DNA of 32,628 nt, taken from assembly GCA_964392115.1 (NCBI GenBank), contig CAYMOU010000016.1:1-32628 (forward strand), read 5' to 3'. The stretch comes from CAYXWM01 sp964392115. GTDB lineage: Bacteria; Bacillota; Clostridia; Lachnospirales; WRBF01. The notes below the pieces were generated by a model that made no database searches, was not told the DNA's origin, and was given only the letters and a program-made list of their open reading frames with translations. Every line of letters starts with the position of its first letter. The first letter of the stretch is position 1. Positions 7,975 to 15,787 of this stretch are shown piece after piece. A program made the translations under genes and the position numbers.

Positions 7975-9657
7975 CTATTCCACAAAATAAGTCAGTCTAA
8001 CCATTTCCTCTGCCGTGGTTGTTCCGGAAAGCACCAGTTTGGAGATACTTTGGCGGAGGTTCTTGGATTTTTTGTTTTCTCGCACGTGGGTGTAAATGTC
8101 CTCGGTGGAGTTTTTCTTGGAAATTAGGTTTCTGATGGCGTAGTCTATGGGTAAAATTTCGTGTACGGCTGTTCTGCCTCTGTAGCCGGTGTTGTTGCAA
8201 TTGTGACAGCCTTTTCCTCGGAACAAAATCTCTGTATCCAACCCGGAAATGCGTTTTTCGTTTTCTGTGGGTTGATACTCTTCCTTGCAGAAGGGACAGA
8301 TTTTTTTGACCAGACGTTGGGCTACCACCCCGGCTAGGGAATTTGCTATTAAATAGTCTTCTATGCCCATGTCCACCAAACGAACTATGGCAGAAACCGC
8401 ATCGTTGGTATGCAAGGTGGACAAAACCAAGTGACCGGTTAAGGCGGCTCTTACGGAAATACTTGCGGTTTCGGCGTCACGGGTTTCGCCTATCATTATA
8501 ATATCCGGGTCTTGGCGTAATATGGAACGCAGACCTGTTTCAAAGGTAACCCCGGCAAGAGGGTTAATTTGAGTTTGGTTGACCTTTGCAAGGTTTTTTT
8601 CAACAGGGTCCTCAATGGTTGCTATATTAACCAGCTTCCGGGACAGCATTTCAAGTATCATATATAGGGTTGTAGTTTTTCCGCTACCTGTGGGCCCGGT
8701 TATATAAACCAAACCGTTGGGCACTTGCAAAATATTAAGCATGGTTTCGTAATCGTCCGGTTCCATGCCGAAGGTATTGGCGTTGTCAAGTTGGGTGCTT
8801 TGGCTTATAAAACGCAAAACTGCCTTTTCGCCGTAAATAGTCGGTATGGTGGAAACACGAACGTTCATTTCTATATCCTGCAACTTTGCACGGAAATGCC
8901 CGTCTTGAGGCATACGTTTTTCCGCTATATCCAAATTTGAAAGAATTTTTATCCTGGCAATGATAGAATTATGCAAGGATGCGGAAAGATTAAGATAGTC
9001 CACTATTTGTCCGTCTACCCTGATTCTTACGTTTGTGTAAGTATCAAACGGCTCTATGTGAATGTCGCTGGCTCGGGCGTTGTGTGCTTTATATAATGTT
9101 GAGTTTATCAAAGTAACTACAGGCGTGTCGTCCGCCGTTTCGCTCAAATCAGTAAAGGAAAGCACGGAGGTTGTTTCGGCTGCGGTTTGGTTTGCGCTTT
9201 TTGCGGCATTTTTAGTTTCGATTTCTGAATACCAATATCCGATTGCATTTAGAATTTCATCTTTTTTGCACACGTTGATTTCCAGCGGCATAGAGGTCAT
9301 TAGTTTAATGTCTTCTATGGCGTAGAAATCCAAGGGGTCGTTTATCAGCACCAACAACATATTGTTTCTTATGGATGCGGCAATGGCACAGTATTTTTGC
9401 GCCATTTGTTTCGGTATTTTTTCCACTACCGCAATGTCTATGGGTACTTCGCTTATTGGTACATATTTAATATCCAGACGCTTGGAAAGCGCCCACAGCA
9501 TTTTGTCTTCGGAAATTATTCCGCTTTCTATCAGCACTTCACCTATACGCTTTTTAACCGTACCGGTTTTTTGTAAAGAAAGTGCCGTATTAAGCTGTTC
9601 TATGGTGATATAACCTTCATCTACAAGCACATCACCTATGCGTAAATTTTTTATCAT
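7975..9657 (-). CDS. pilB: Type IV pilus extension ATPase PilB (GspE family)
   Basis: The assembly motor, 560 residues. The reading frame is open upstream to 9723, but the ATG at 9657 has AAGGAG six bases before it and starts MIKNLRIGDVLVDEG, the typical beginning, so the 22 extra residues are not counted. It has two N-terminal MshEN-type helical repeats (about 5-70; RIGDVLVDEG and RIGEVLIESG) that in related ATPases bind cyclic-di-GMP, then ARASDIHIEP near 195, Walker A GPTGSGKTT (321-329), Walker B DPDIIMIGETRD, and a four-cysteine zinc module (CPFC and CHNC) near the C-terminus. It is first in the pilB-pilT-pilin-pilD transcript. Confidence 0.95.
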   Translation of the reverse strand: MIKNLRIGDVLVDEGYITIEQLNTALSLQKTGTVKKRIGEVLIESGIISEDKMLWALSKRLDIKYVPISEVPIDIAVVEKIPKQMAQKYCAIAASIRNNMLLVLINDPLDFYAIEDIKLMTSMPLEINVCKKDEILNAIGYWYSEIETKNAAKSANQTAAETTSVLSFTDLSETADDTPVVTLINSTLYKAHNARASDIHIEPFDTYTNVRIRVDGQIVDYLNLSASLHNSIIARIKILSNLDIAEKRMPQDGHFRAKLQDIEMNVRVSTIPTIYGEKAVLRFISQSTQLDNANTFGMEPDDYETMLNILQVPNGLVYITGPTGSGKTTTLYMILEMLSRKLVNIATIEDPVEKNLAKVNQTQINPLAGVTFETGLRSILRQDPDIIMIGETRDAETASISVRAALTGHLVLSTLHTNDAVSAIVRLVDMGIEDYLIANSLAGVVAQRLVKKICPFCKEEYQPTENEKRISGLDTEILFRGKGCHNCNNTGYRGRTAVHEILPIDYAIRNLISKKNSTEDIYTHVRENKKSKNLRQSISKLVLSGTTTAEEMVRLTYFVE

Positions 9658-10018
9658 AGTAGGCTCCTTCTTTTTAATTAAAATGCTGTAATTCATGCAT
9701 GGATAGAAGCAAAATTCTAACAATATAAAGTATATCGGAATAGTAGAGCAAAAGATTAAGGATAATTACTGTTTTTTTAAAATTATTATTATAAGACCCG
9801 TAATATTATATGAAAGTAATTATTATCCGAAAATTATAACTAAAAGTATAACCCCCGGCGAGTTATACTTTATTAATTTTTATAAACAAAATTTTTATGT
9901 TCGTTTACAAACTTAGTTAATAATATTATTGCGATATGATAGAAAAAAACTCCTGTAAAACACAGGGTTTGGGAGAATTGTTAAAAGATAAGACGAAGAC
10001 TATGTTACTATCGGATTT
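9658..10018. other. AT-rich gap upstream of pilB
   Basis: This 361-bp stretch has no gene. It holds the aroK terminator (9942-9966) and an isolated hairpin: AAAGTATAAC (9843-9852), a nine-base loop and GTTATACTTT (9862-9871), in what would be the pilB leader or upstream region. A minus-strand TATAAT occurs nearer pilB, without a good -35. Type IV pilus operons in Clostridia can be led by cyclic-di-GMP riboswitches, but I do not recognise either class here. Confidence 0.5.
9942..9966 (-). terminator. Terminator after aroK
   Basis: On the minus strand CCTGT, loop GTTTT, ACAGG, then AG and a run of seven T (complement of 9942-9966). It lies about 55 bp after the aroK stop and isolates aroK from the pilus operon. 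Confidence 0.75.
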
Positions 10019-10531
10019 TTACTGAGTAGCATCTAAATATTTTCCGCAAGCTTCTGTTAAGAGTCTAATCGAAGCAGAAATTTCACCGTCATTATGAATT
10101 ACCGTGTCAGCATAAGATTGGTAAAGTTCTTTTCGTTGGTTAAAAATTGTAAAAACACGGTTAGGGTCGCCTGCTATTAAGGGCCTGTTATGGGTGTTTA
10201 AATCAGCGGCAATTTGCTCTACCGGTCTGTTTATCCAAATAACCAAATTGTTCTTTTTCAGCAATTTCATATTATCCGGGAAACAAACCGCACCACCGCC
10301 GGTGGAAATAATATAGCCTGAAAGCTTTTCGGTGGACTGAATAACCTTAGATTCCAGTTCTCTGAAAAAAGGTTCTCCGTAAAGATTAAACATCTCCGGG
10401 ATTGTAATTCCCTGTATTTTTTCGGCCTCTTGGTCCAAATCAATATAGTTTAAACCCAGAACTTTAGCTGTTTCTTTACCCAAAATGGTTTTGCCGCTAC
10501 CGGACATTCCTATTAAAACTATATTTTTCAT
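10019..10531 (-). CDS. aroK: Shikimate kinase
   Basis: Phosphorylates shikimate at the 3-hydroxyl with ATP in the aromatic amino acid pathway. At 170 residues it matches the family. Motifs: P-loop GMSGSGKT (residues 7-14), DLD near 32, the FFREL shikimate-binding Arg near 57, the GGG substrate loop near 78, and the lid region with NRPLI near 115. The reading frame is open to 10621, but the ATG at 10531 has a GAGGT site five bases upstream and begins MKNIVLIGM as in homologues. No other aro genes are nearby. A TTGACA-type promoter lies about 120 bp upstream. Confidence 0.93.
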   Translation of the reverse strand: MKNIVLIGMSGSGKTILGKETAKVLGLNYIDLDQEAEKIQGITIPEMFNLYGEPFFRELESKVIQSTEKLSGYIISTGGGAVCFPDNMKLLKKNNLVIWINRPVEQIAADLNTHNRPLIAGDPNRVFTIFNQRKELYQSYADTVIHNDGEISASIRLLTEACGKYLDATQ

Positions 10532-10651
10532 CTTAAACCTCAGTATGATTATTCCATGTGTTATGTAGTTTTTACTGCTCTCAATCGCTGTATTTAAGGG
10601 ATTTGTAAAATAGTTATGCAAAAGTATTTAAATTAACGCATATCAATATTA

Positions 10652-10680
10652 CAATAGCAAAATTATATGATTTTGTCAAT
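10652..10680 (-). promoter_or_regulatory. Promoter of aroK
   Basis: On the minus strand TTGACA (complement of 10675-10680), 17 bp, TATTGT (complement of 10652-10657). It lies between ribF and aroK on the same strand and gives aroK a leader of roughly 110 nt. Confidence 0.6.
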
Positions 10681-10725
10681 ATATACTTAAAACCCCGTAT
10701 ATTCGTGTAAGAAAATTCCATTATC

Positions 10726-11580
10726 TTATGTTTTCAAGTATTCTCTTGCAAATGCTTCGTCTTTGGAAATTTGATTCATCAATTCCTCTACAGAGGCAAA
10801 AGTCTTTTCGTCACGTATATGTTTATAGAAGTTAATCGTAATGTCCTTGCCGTATAAATCTTCGGAAAAGTCGAATATATAGGTCTCTATGCTTTGGGCC
10901 TTTCCCGAAACCGTAGGGTTTACACCCACGTTGGTAATACTGTTGTAACAATTTCCGTTGAAACTTGTTTTAGTTACATATACTCCGTTGGAGGGCAAAA
11001 ACTTATGGTCGGGTGCCTTTAAATTTGCCGTGGGAAAGCCTATAGTTCGCCCAAGTTGCTTACCGGACGTAACATTTCCAAAAACATTGTAAGGTCTACC
11101 CATAAGTTTTTCTGCCTGCGAAAAATTCTTTTCTTTGATTAAATGGGCGATAACTCCCGAATCAACCGGTGTGTTATTCACATATAACTTAGGCAAAACT
11201 GTGACAGTCAACCTATCACTGAATTGGCTTAACTTTTTGTTAATATCTTTTTCTTTTCCGAAAACAAAATCCTCGCTAATAAAAATTGCTTTGCAATTGT
11301 ATTTATCAATTAAAATATTCTTAATAAATTCTATAAAGCTTTCGCCTACGGAGTAACAAATTGTTTCAATACATGTTTCTTTAAATAAGGCTGACTTTTC
11401 TTCGCTTGTTAATATAAATTTTCTTTCGGTATCCTCTGATAAATCGTGAACAAGATTGACCGCCAAAGCTTTTAGGCCGTTTTCATGGGCATAGTTTTTT
11501 GCGGAATCTATTAAATTTATATGCCCCAAGTGCATACCGTCGAAGTCACTTAAAGCTATGGCTGTGTTAAATCCGGGCAT
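10726..11580 (-). CDS. ribF: Riboflavin kinase / FAD synthetase
   Basis: Bifunctional RibF (284 aa): an N-terminal nucleotidyltransferase adenylates FMN, and the C-terminal domain phosphorylates riboflavin. The first domain has ALSDFDGMHLGH at about 9-20 (a variant of the family's GNFDGVHLGH) and the FISEDFVFG strand. The second domain begins near GRPYNVFGNV and holds the kinase signature GRTIGFPTANL, then NVGVNPT and the ETYIFDFSEDLYG segment. An AGGTGAG site precedes the ATG. The protein is slightly shorter than the usual 300-315 residues because the region before the first motif is minimal. It lies upstream of aroK but is probably a separate transcript. Confidence 0.93.
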   Translation of the reverse strand: MPGFNTAIALSDFDGMHLGHINLIDSAKNYAHENGLKALAVNLVHDLSEDTERKFILTSEEKSALFKETCIETICYSVGESFIEFIKNILIDKYNCKAIFISEDFVFGKEKDINKKLSQFSDRLTVTVLPKLYVNNTPVDSGVIAHLIKEKNFSQAEKLMGRPYNVFGNVTSGKQLGRTIGFPTANLKAPDHKFLPSNGVYVTKTSFNGNCYNSITNVGVNPTVSGKAQSIETYIFDFSEDLYGKDITINFYKHIRDEKTFASVEELMNQISKDEAFAREYLKT

Positions 11581-11700
11581 TTATATCTCACCTAACCGTC
11601 GTAAATATTTAAGTAAAATTTCTGTGATGTTGAAATTTTTCAAGATTTCAATAAAAATAACCCTCAAGAAAAAACCTTGAATTTACGGGCTAAATTTCAC

Positions 11701-11727
11701 TCCGGTATATAATACCGGATTTTTTTG
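11701..11727 (+). terminator. Orphan plus-strand terminator
   Basis: TCCGGTAT, loop ATA, ATACCGGA, then a run of seven or more T. No plus-strand gene lies upstream within several kilobases, so it must end an unannotated RNA, perhaps antisense to the ribF start, or belong to a leader. Confidence 0.65.
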
Positions 11728-11898
11728 TGAAAATAAAGATAAATAAGAAAACAGCGGTATTACAGGGTTTTCTTATGCACTAAACTTAAAAATCGCCGAA
11801 AAACGAAGCATTCGTAAGAAACGGCCGGCATTGTGAAGAATATAACCGGTAAAACTTATGAAAAGCCGGTTATGGGAATATTTTAGAAAATAAATTTG

Positions 11899-11927
11899 TT
11901 GCATAAATGTTACGAATCTGTTAATAT
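11899..11927 (+). promoter_or_regulatory. Candidate promoter of the G5/3D gene
   Basis: TTGCAT (11899-11904), 17-bp spacer, TAATAT (11922-11927). It would give the gene a 5' untranslated region of about 260 nt. Confidence 0.4.
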
Positions 11928-12193
11928 ATTATAAGAAAGTGTGATTACAGACAGCTTGAGTTTACAAGGTTTTCTTTTCAAATTACTTGAATTTACCTTA
12001 AGCAAAGCCTAGAATTCGATTAAATTTCCCTTGAAATCCAAAAAATACACGCATTATTTTAAATAAATGGGAATATTAATTAATTATTGTCGTAACAAAA
12101 CTTAACTATTGTTTTAAACCGGTTAAAATTTGTTAAGCAAAACGAAACAATGACGAATTTTGACTGCAAGCAATAGTTTCCGGGAGGAAAAAA

Positions 12194-13249
12194 ATGTTTA
12201 GATATTTAAAGACTTTTGTAATAGTGATGGTGTTTTTGGGCATACTGGCAGGGCCGGTAAGCGCTTATAACAACCAACGCAAAGATATTTGGGTAATTGT
12301 AGACGGCACCCCAACAAACTATTGGACTTCACAAGAAACGGTTTCCGCATTTTTGGACGAAATCGGCATTGAAGTAGCCGATACGGATATTATGGATGTG
12401 GAAAAAGACGATAAATTAGACGTTTTACCCAGAATATCCAAAATCAATATTACCAGAGGCTTTGACGTAAAAGTTGAAATAGACGGAAAAGAACAGCCTG
12501 TAACCGTTAAACCCGGTACATATACCGGAACCATGATAGCCCAATTGGAAGCCTTAAATTCGCAAAAATATTTCTATGACGGATACTTGGCCGGCAAACT
12601 TGAACCCAACCAAGAAATCAAGTTGCAAACAAGAACCGAAGAAACCGTTACAGAAACCCAAAATATCCCCTTCGAAACCGAAGTAAAGCTTGTAAACACT
12701 TTAAACAAGGGCGTTGAGGAAATTGCTCAAGAAGGAAAGCCCGGCAAAAAAGAAATCATCTCTAAAGTTGTTTACTTGAGCGGCGAAGAAACCGACAGAT
12801 ACGTTACAGAAGAAAGAATCGCCGAGAAACCCGTTAACAAAATTATAAACAGAGGTACTCGTGAACCTGTATCCAAAAACGGCATAGACGGTGCAAACTT
12901 TGCCTTTGCCATGAAAGAGGATATTTCCAATGTGGAATACAGCAAAGAGCTTATTATGAACGCATCAGCCTACACCGCAGGTTACGAAAGCACCGGCAAA
13001 AGACCCGGTGACAAAAACTACGGTATTACCGCTTCCGGCGCAAGAGTACGCCCCGGCATAGTTGCTGTAGACCCCAGAGTAATACCCCTGGGAACCAAGC
13101 TTTATGTTGAAGGCTACGGTTACTCCATAGCTGCCGATACCGGCGGAGCCATTAAAGGAAACAAAATAGACCTTTATTTCGAAAATGTTTCCGAAGCCAA
13201 AAAATTCGGCCGCAGAAACATCAAAGTATATGTTTTGGCTAATCAATAA
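12194..13249 (+). CDS. Secreted DUF348/G5/3D-domain cell-wall protein (YabE-like)
   Basis: A 351-residue secreted protein. Order: signal peptide (about 1-24, ending VSAYN), DUF348-type ubiquitin-like repeats (about 30-140), a G5 domain (about 145-225, with EETVTETQNIPFET and the glycine-rich EEIAQEGKPGKKEI), and a C-terminal 3D domain (about 255-350) with its aspartates in VAVDPRVIPLGT, AADTGG and KIDLYF. This is the plan of the YabE/resuscitation-promoting-factor-like stationary-phase hydrolases of Gram-positive bacteria. The 3D domain resembles the catalytic core of lytic transglycosylase MltA. GGGAGG precedes the ATG. It likely acts in peptidoglycan turnover outside the membrane. Confidence 0.9.
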   Translation: MFRYLKTFVIVMVFLGILAGPVSAYNNQRKDIWVIVDGTPTNYWTSQETVSAFLDEIGIEVADTDIMDVEKDDKLDVLPRISKINITRGFDVKVEIDGKEQPVTVKPGTYTGTMIAQLEALNSQKYFYDGYLAGKLEPNQEIKLQTRTEETVTETQNIPFETEVKLVNTLNKGVEEIAQEGKPGKKEIISKVVYLSGEETDRYVTEERIAEKPVNKIINRGTREPVSKNGIDGANFAFAMKEDISNVEYSKELIMNASAYTAGYESTGKRPGDKNYGITASGARVRPGIVAVDPRVIPLGTKLYVEGYGYSIAADTGGAIKGNKIDLYFENVSEAKKFGRRNIKVYVLANQ

Positions 13250-13271
13250 AATCTTATAAAAACTAAACTCG

Positions 13272-13310
13272 AGGGAGAAAGCCTTTTAAACTGAAAAAGG
13301 TTTTCTCCCT
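13272..13310 (+). terminator. Hairpin after the G5/3D gene
   Basis: AGGGAGAAA (13272-13280) pairs with TTTCTCCCT (13302-13310), extended by CCTTT/AAAGG inside. It lies about 20 bp after the stop. The T tract is short (TTAAA), so termination is likely but not certain. Confidence 0.55.
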
Positions 13311-13410
13311 TAAACGTCTTATTTCAAAAAGCTCGGCAATATTTTTTGTAATATAATCATTATAAATTAAGAAAATAAATTTTCAATTAACAATAAGTGG
13401 CATGGAAATT

Positions 13411-13512
13411 ATACTAATTCCATATTTAATGAAGAATAAAAATTTGCAATTTATACTTGAATCTTTGTCTAAATTGCAAATTTTTATCTACTGTTTTAAA
13501 TGGAATCAGTAT
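13411..13512 (-). repeat. ~102-bp inverted-repeat element, copy 1
   Basis: Bounded by ATACTAATTCCAT and ATGGAATCAGTAT, it folds into one long imperfect hairpin through an inner AAAAATTTGCAATTTA/TAAATTGCAAATTTTT arm. It lies in the gap between the G5/3D gene and gltX. Its reverse complement differs from copy 2 (27414) at about seven positions, so it is inverted relative to copies 2 and 3. The remainder of this 285-bp gap holds no gene. Confidence 0.85.
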
Positions 13513-13534
13513 TAATCCATGCCCTTTTTGTTTT

Positions 13535-14959
13535 CTATATACTTTCCAATAAATCTATGCCTGTTTTTATGCGTTTTAAAGATTCTTCCTTGCCCAAAAG
13601 TTCCAGCAATTGGGTGGCTCCGCAGGGTGTACCGGGTTTGCCTGACAAAGCTGTTCTGATAGGCCACAGCATTTGACCGTTTTTCAAGCCCAATTCTTGA
13701 ACCAAGGACATAATCAAATCATGTAAGGAAGCCTCGGACCAGTCATTGTGACCTTCCAATACGGGCAAGGCTTTTTTAAGGCTTTCAAGGGAGTTTTCAG
13801 TGGTGGTTTTCATTTTTTTATGAACGTAGAGTTCGCTGTCATAAGAGGGCAAAACATCAAAGAAGTCAACTAAAGCCGGCACTTCTTTAACGAAATTCAC
13901 TCTTGATTGCACCATTTCGGAGATTACTTTTAAGTCTATGCCGGGATTTTTTATGGCAGTTTGCAAATAGGGTTTAGCCATTTCAAAGAACGTATCCGAG
14001 GACAATTTTTTAATGTATTCGCCGTTCATCCAAGTTAATTTCTTTGTATCGAAAATAGACGGAGATTTGCTGATACCCGTAGCTTTAAATTCTTGAATAA
14101 GTTGCTCCATGGTAAAGAATTCGTTGTTGCTTTCGGGGCTCCAACCTAAGAGGGCTATGAAATTCACCACGGCTTCCGGTAAATATCCCTCTGCAATTAA
14201 ATCTTCAAAAGAGGCATCTCCGTGGCGTTTGGAGAGCTTTTCGCCGTTTTCGTTTAAAATCAAGGGTAAGTGTACGTAAGTGGGTACATCCCAGCCAAAG
14301 GCATTGTAGAGTATATTGTATTTGGGCGTGGAGGAAAGATATTCGCTGCCACGCAATACATGGGTTATTTCCATTAAATGGTCATCAATAACGTTTGCAA
14401 AGTTATAAGTGGGCAGACCGTCTGATTTGATTAAAATTTGGTCCTCCAACTCTTCGTTTTGCACGGTTATATGGCCGTAAACTTCATCTGAAAAGGTGGT
14501 TGTGCCGTCAGGCATTTTTTGGCGGATAACATAAGGTGTGCCGGACTTCAGCAGGGCTTCTGCTTCTTCTTTGCTTAAATCTAAGCAGTAACGGTCGTAT
14601 TTTTCATGCTCACCTTTTGTTGAAAGGCGTTCTTTGGTACAAAAACAATAGTATGCTTCGCCTTTTTCCACAAGCTCTAAGGCGTATTTCATATATTCGT
14701 TTTTGCGCTCACTTTGTATATAAGGGCCGTAAGGTCCGCCAATATCCGGGCCTTCGTCATGTACTATTCCGGCTGTTTTCAGTGTTTTGTATATTACATC
14801 CACAGAATCCTCAACCAGTCGCTCTCTGTCGGTATCCTCTATTCTTAAAACGAACTTACCGCCGAGACTTTTGGCTATCAAATATTCGTATAAGGCTGTG
14901 CGTAAATTTCCTATGTGCATATACCCTGTAGGGCTTGGTGCAAATCTTGTTCTTACCAT
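13535..14959 (-). CDS. gltX: Glutamyl-tRNA synthetase
   Basis: Class I aminoacyl-tRNA synthetase of 474 residues. It has the N-terminal RFAPSPTGYMHIGN with the HIGH-type signature (HIGN), the RIEDTDRER segment near 40, and the KMSKS-type loop EKLSKRHG near 238, followed by an anticodon-binding C-terminal region. An AAGGAG site precedes the ATG. It charges tRNA-Glu; in bacteria lacking GlnRS a non-discriminating version also charges tRNA-Gln, which cannot be settled here. A good promoter lies at 14988-15016. The neighbouring tRNA-Arg is divergently transcribed and not its substrate. Confidence 0.96.
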   Translation of the reverse strand: MVRTRFAPSPTGYMHIGNLRTALYEYLIAKSLGGKFVLRIEDTDRERLVEDSVDVIYKTLKTAGIVHDEGPDIGGPYGPYIQSERKNEYMKYALELVEKGEAYYCFCTKERLSTKGEHEKYDRYCLDLSKEEAEALLKSGTPYVIRQKMPDGTTTFSDEVYGHITVQNEELEDQILIKSDGLPTYNFANVIDDHLMEITHVLRGSEYLSSTPKYNILYNAFGWDVPTYVHLPLILNENGEKLSKRHGDASFEDLIAEGYLPEAVVNFIALLGWSPESNNEFFTMEQLIQEFKATGISKSPSIFDTKKLTWMNGEYIKKLSSDTFFEMAKPYLQTAIKNPGIDLKVISEMVQSRVNFVKEVPALVDFFDVLPSYDSELYVHKKMKTTTENSLESLKKALPVLEGHNDWSEASLHDLIMSLVQELGLKNGQMLWPIRTALSGKPGTPCGATQLLELLGKEESLKRIKTGIDLLESI

Positions 14960-14987
14960 TTTTTTCTCCTTGCTTGTTTTTGTATAA

Positions 14988-15016
14988 ATTTTACTGCATT
15001 ATTCAATATTTATCAA
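14988..15016 (-). promoter_or_regulatory. Promoter of gltX
   Basis: On the minus strand TTGATA (complement of 15011-15016), 17 bp, TAAAAT (complement of 14988-14993), placed about 30 bp from the gltX start. Confidence 0.65.
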
Positions 15017-15029
15017 GCAAAATAAATAC

Positions 15030-15058
15030 TTGAAATTATTTCTTGTTTCCTATATAAT
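15030..15058 (+). promoter_or_regulatory. Promoter of tRNA-Arg
   Basis: TTGAAA (15030-15035), 17-bp spacer, TATAAT (15053-15058). The tRNA begins 25 bp downstream of the -10 box. Confidence 0.75.
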
Positions 15059-15083
15059 TACACTGAAATTAAATATAATGCAT

Positions 15084-15149
<66 letters not shown>

Positions 15150-15157
<8 letters not shown>

Positions 15158-15222
15158 GTAATTTGCCGGAAGCTGTCGAATGTAAATTTGACAGCTTTTG
15201 GTGTATAGGGGATTATTTATAA
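15150..15222 (+). repeat. tRNA-tail repeat, copy 1
   Basis: The segment from the tRNA acceptor 3' strand (CAAGTACAGTAATTTG) through the terminator hairpin to GTGTATAGGGGATT recurs at 15668-15740 with about fifteen scattered changes. A more diverged third version lies at 16372-16430. Confidence 0.85.
15170..15200 (+). terminator. Terminator of tRNA-Arg
   Basis: AAGCTGTC (15170-15177), 12-base loop, GACAGCTT (15190-15197) and a T run. The stem is intact here, broken in the second repeat copy and longer in the third. Confidence 0.8.
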
Positions 15223-15238
15223 AACGAAGGAGAATGCT

Positions 15239-15634
15239 ATGAAAGCCCTAGAGTTTTTAAAGGACAGTATCAGCCAATCAATGCAACTGACCGAGTTAAT
15301 CGAAGTATTTGAAAAAATGTGTCAAATTGCAATTGATGGGGTTAACGAAGATGATGAAATGCTTTTATTTGAAACAGGAACATTTTCATTTTCAGGACCG
15401 GAAATGTTCCACTTTTCACTGGTAAGGCAGTTTCCGAATGAGGATGAAGAATATTTTCAACTGCATTTAGAAATTCTATATGAACCAAGTGACATTAACA
15501 AGTCATTTTCAGAGCCAATTTGGAATGATGATGTTGAGGGAGATTTCTTTGAATTTATAAGAAGTTCGGATGCTTACTTGTCTTTAAAAGATGAAAAAGT
15601 ACATAAAATAAATATTTTTATGGATGAAACCTAA
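15239..15634 (+). CDS. Small acidic hypothetical protein behind tRNA-Arg
   Basis: 131 residues, acidic, no signal peptide or membrane helix. AAGGAG lies nine bases before the ATG. I do not recognise the family. The middle reads as beta strands with conserved-looking aromatics (FHFSLVRQFP, YFQLHLEILYEP), and the C-terminus ends in INIFMDET. It sits between two copies of the tRNA-tail repeat. The sequence coding for its last residues recurs after the next gene (16311-16332), evidence that a second copy once existed. Small proteins like this in duplicated arrays are sometimes immunity or stress factors; that is speculation. Confidence 0.75.
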   Translation: MKALEFLKDSISQSMQLTELIEVFEKMCQIAIDGVNEDDEMLLFETGTFSFSGPEMFHFSLVRQFPNEDEEYFQLHLEILYEPSDINKSFSEPIWNDDVEGDFFEFIRSSDAYLSLKDEKVHKINIFMDET

Positions 15635-15667
15635 ACGACATGATCTCTTGTAATTTTTCCGGACTCA

Positions 15668-15740
15668 CAAGTACAGTAATTTGTGGGAAACTGTCGAATG
15701 TGAATTTAAAAGCTTTCGGTGTATAGGGGATTGTTTTATA
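15668..15740 (+). repeat. tRNA-tail repeat, copy 2
   Basis: Repeats the tRNA-Arg 3' end and following terminator region. The first 16 bases (CAAGTACAGTAATTTG) are identical to copy 1. The hairpin is degraded (ACTGTC opposite AAAAGCTTT), so it probably no longer terminates transcription. Confidence 0.85.
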
Positions 15741-15787
15741 ATTTTAAACAATAGCAACTATAACTGAAATTAGGAAGGTGAAAATAT

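Larger units (their letters stand above)
11581..12193. other. Long intergenic region between ribF and the G5/3D gene
   Basis: 613 bp with no gene I can support, between divergent ribF and the wall-protein gene. It holds a plus-strand terminator (11701-11727), a compound hairpin at about 11794-11825 (GCCG, inner ACGAA/TTCGT, CGGC), an 8-bp stem ATAACCGG/CCGGTTAT around 11840-11872, and a candidate promoter at 11899-11927. The structured part upstream of that promoter may be a small RNA. I cannot match it to a known riboswitch class. Confidence 0.5.

Noticed and set aside
9658..9723. N-terminal extension of PilB to the upstream ATG
   Set aside because: The 22 extra residues are unlike the family, and the downstream ATG has a well-spaced AAGGAG.
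11794..11872. Possible cyclic-di-AMP (ydaO) riboswitch before the wall-protein gene
   Set aside because: Such riboswitches often precede wall-hydrolase genes, but the conserved GGGGAACC-type core is absent.
15661..15680. Integrase attachment site (attL/attR pair) of a genomic island at tRNA-Arg
   Set aside because: The 16-base identity to the tRNA end is suggestive, but the enclosed 0.5 kb has no integrase and the homology continues past the tRNA into the terminator, so tandem duplication explains it better.
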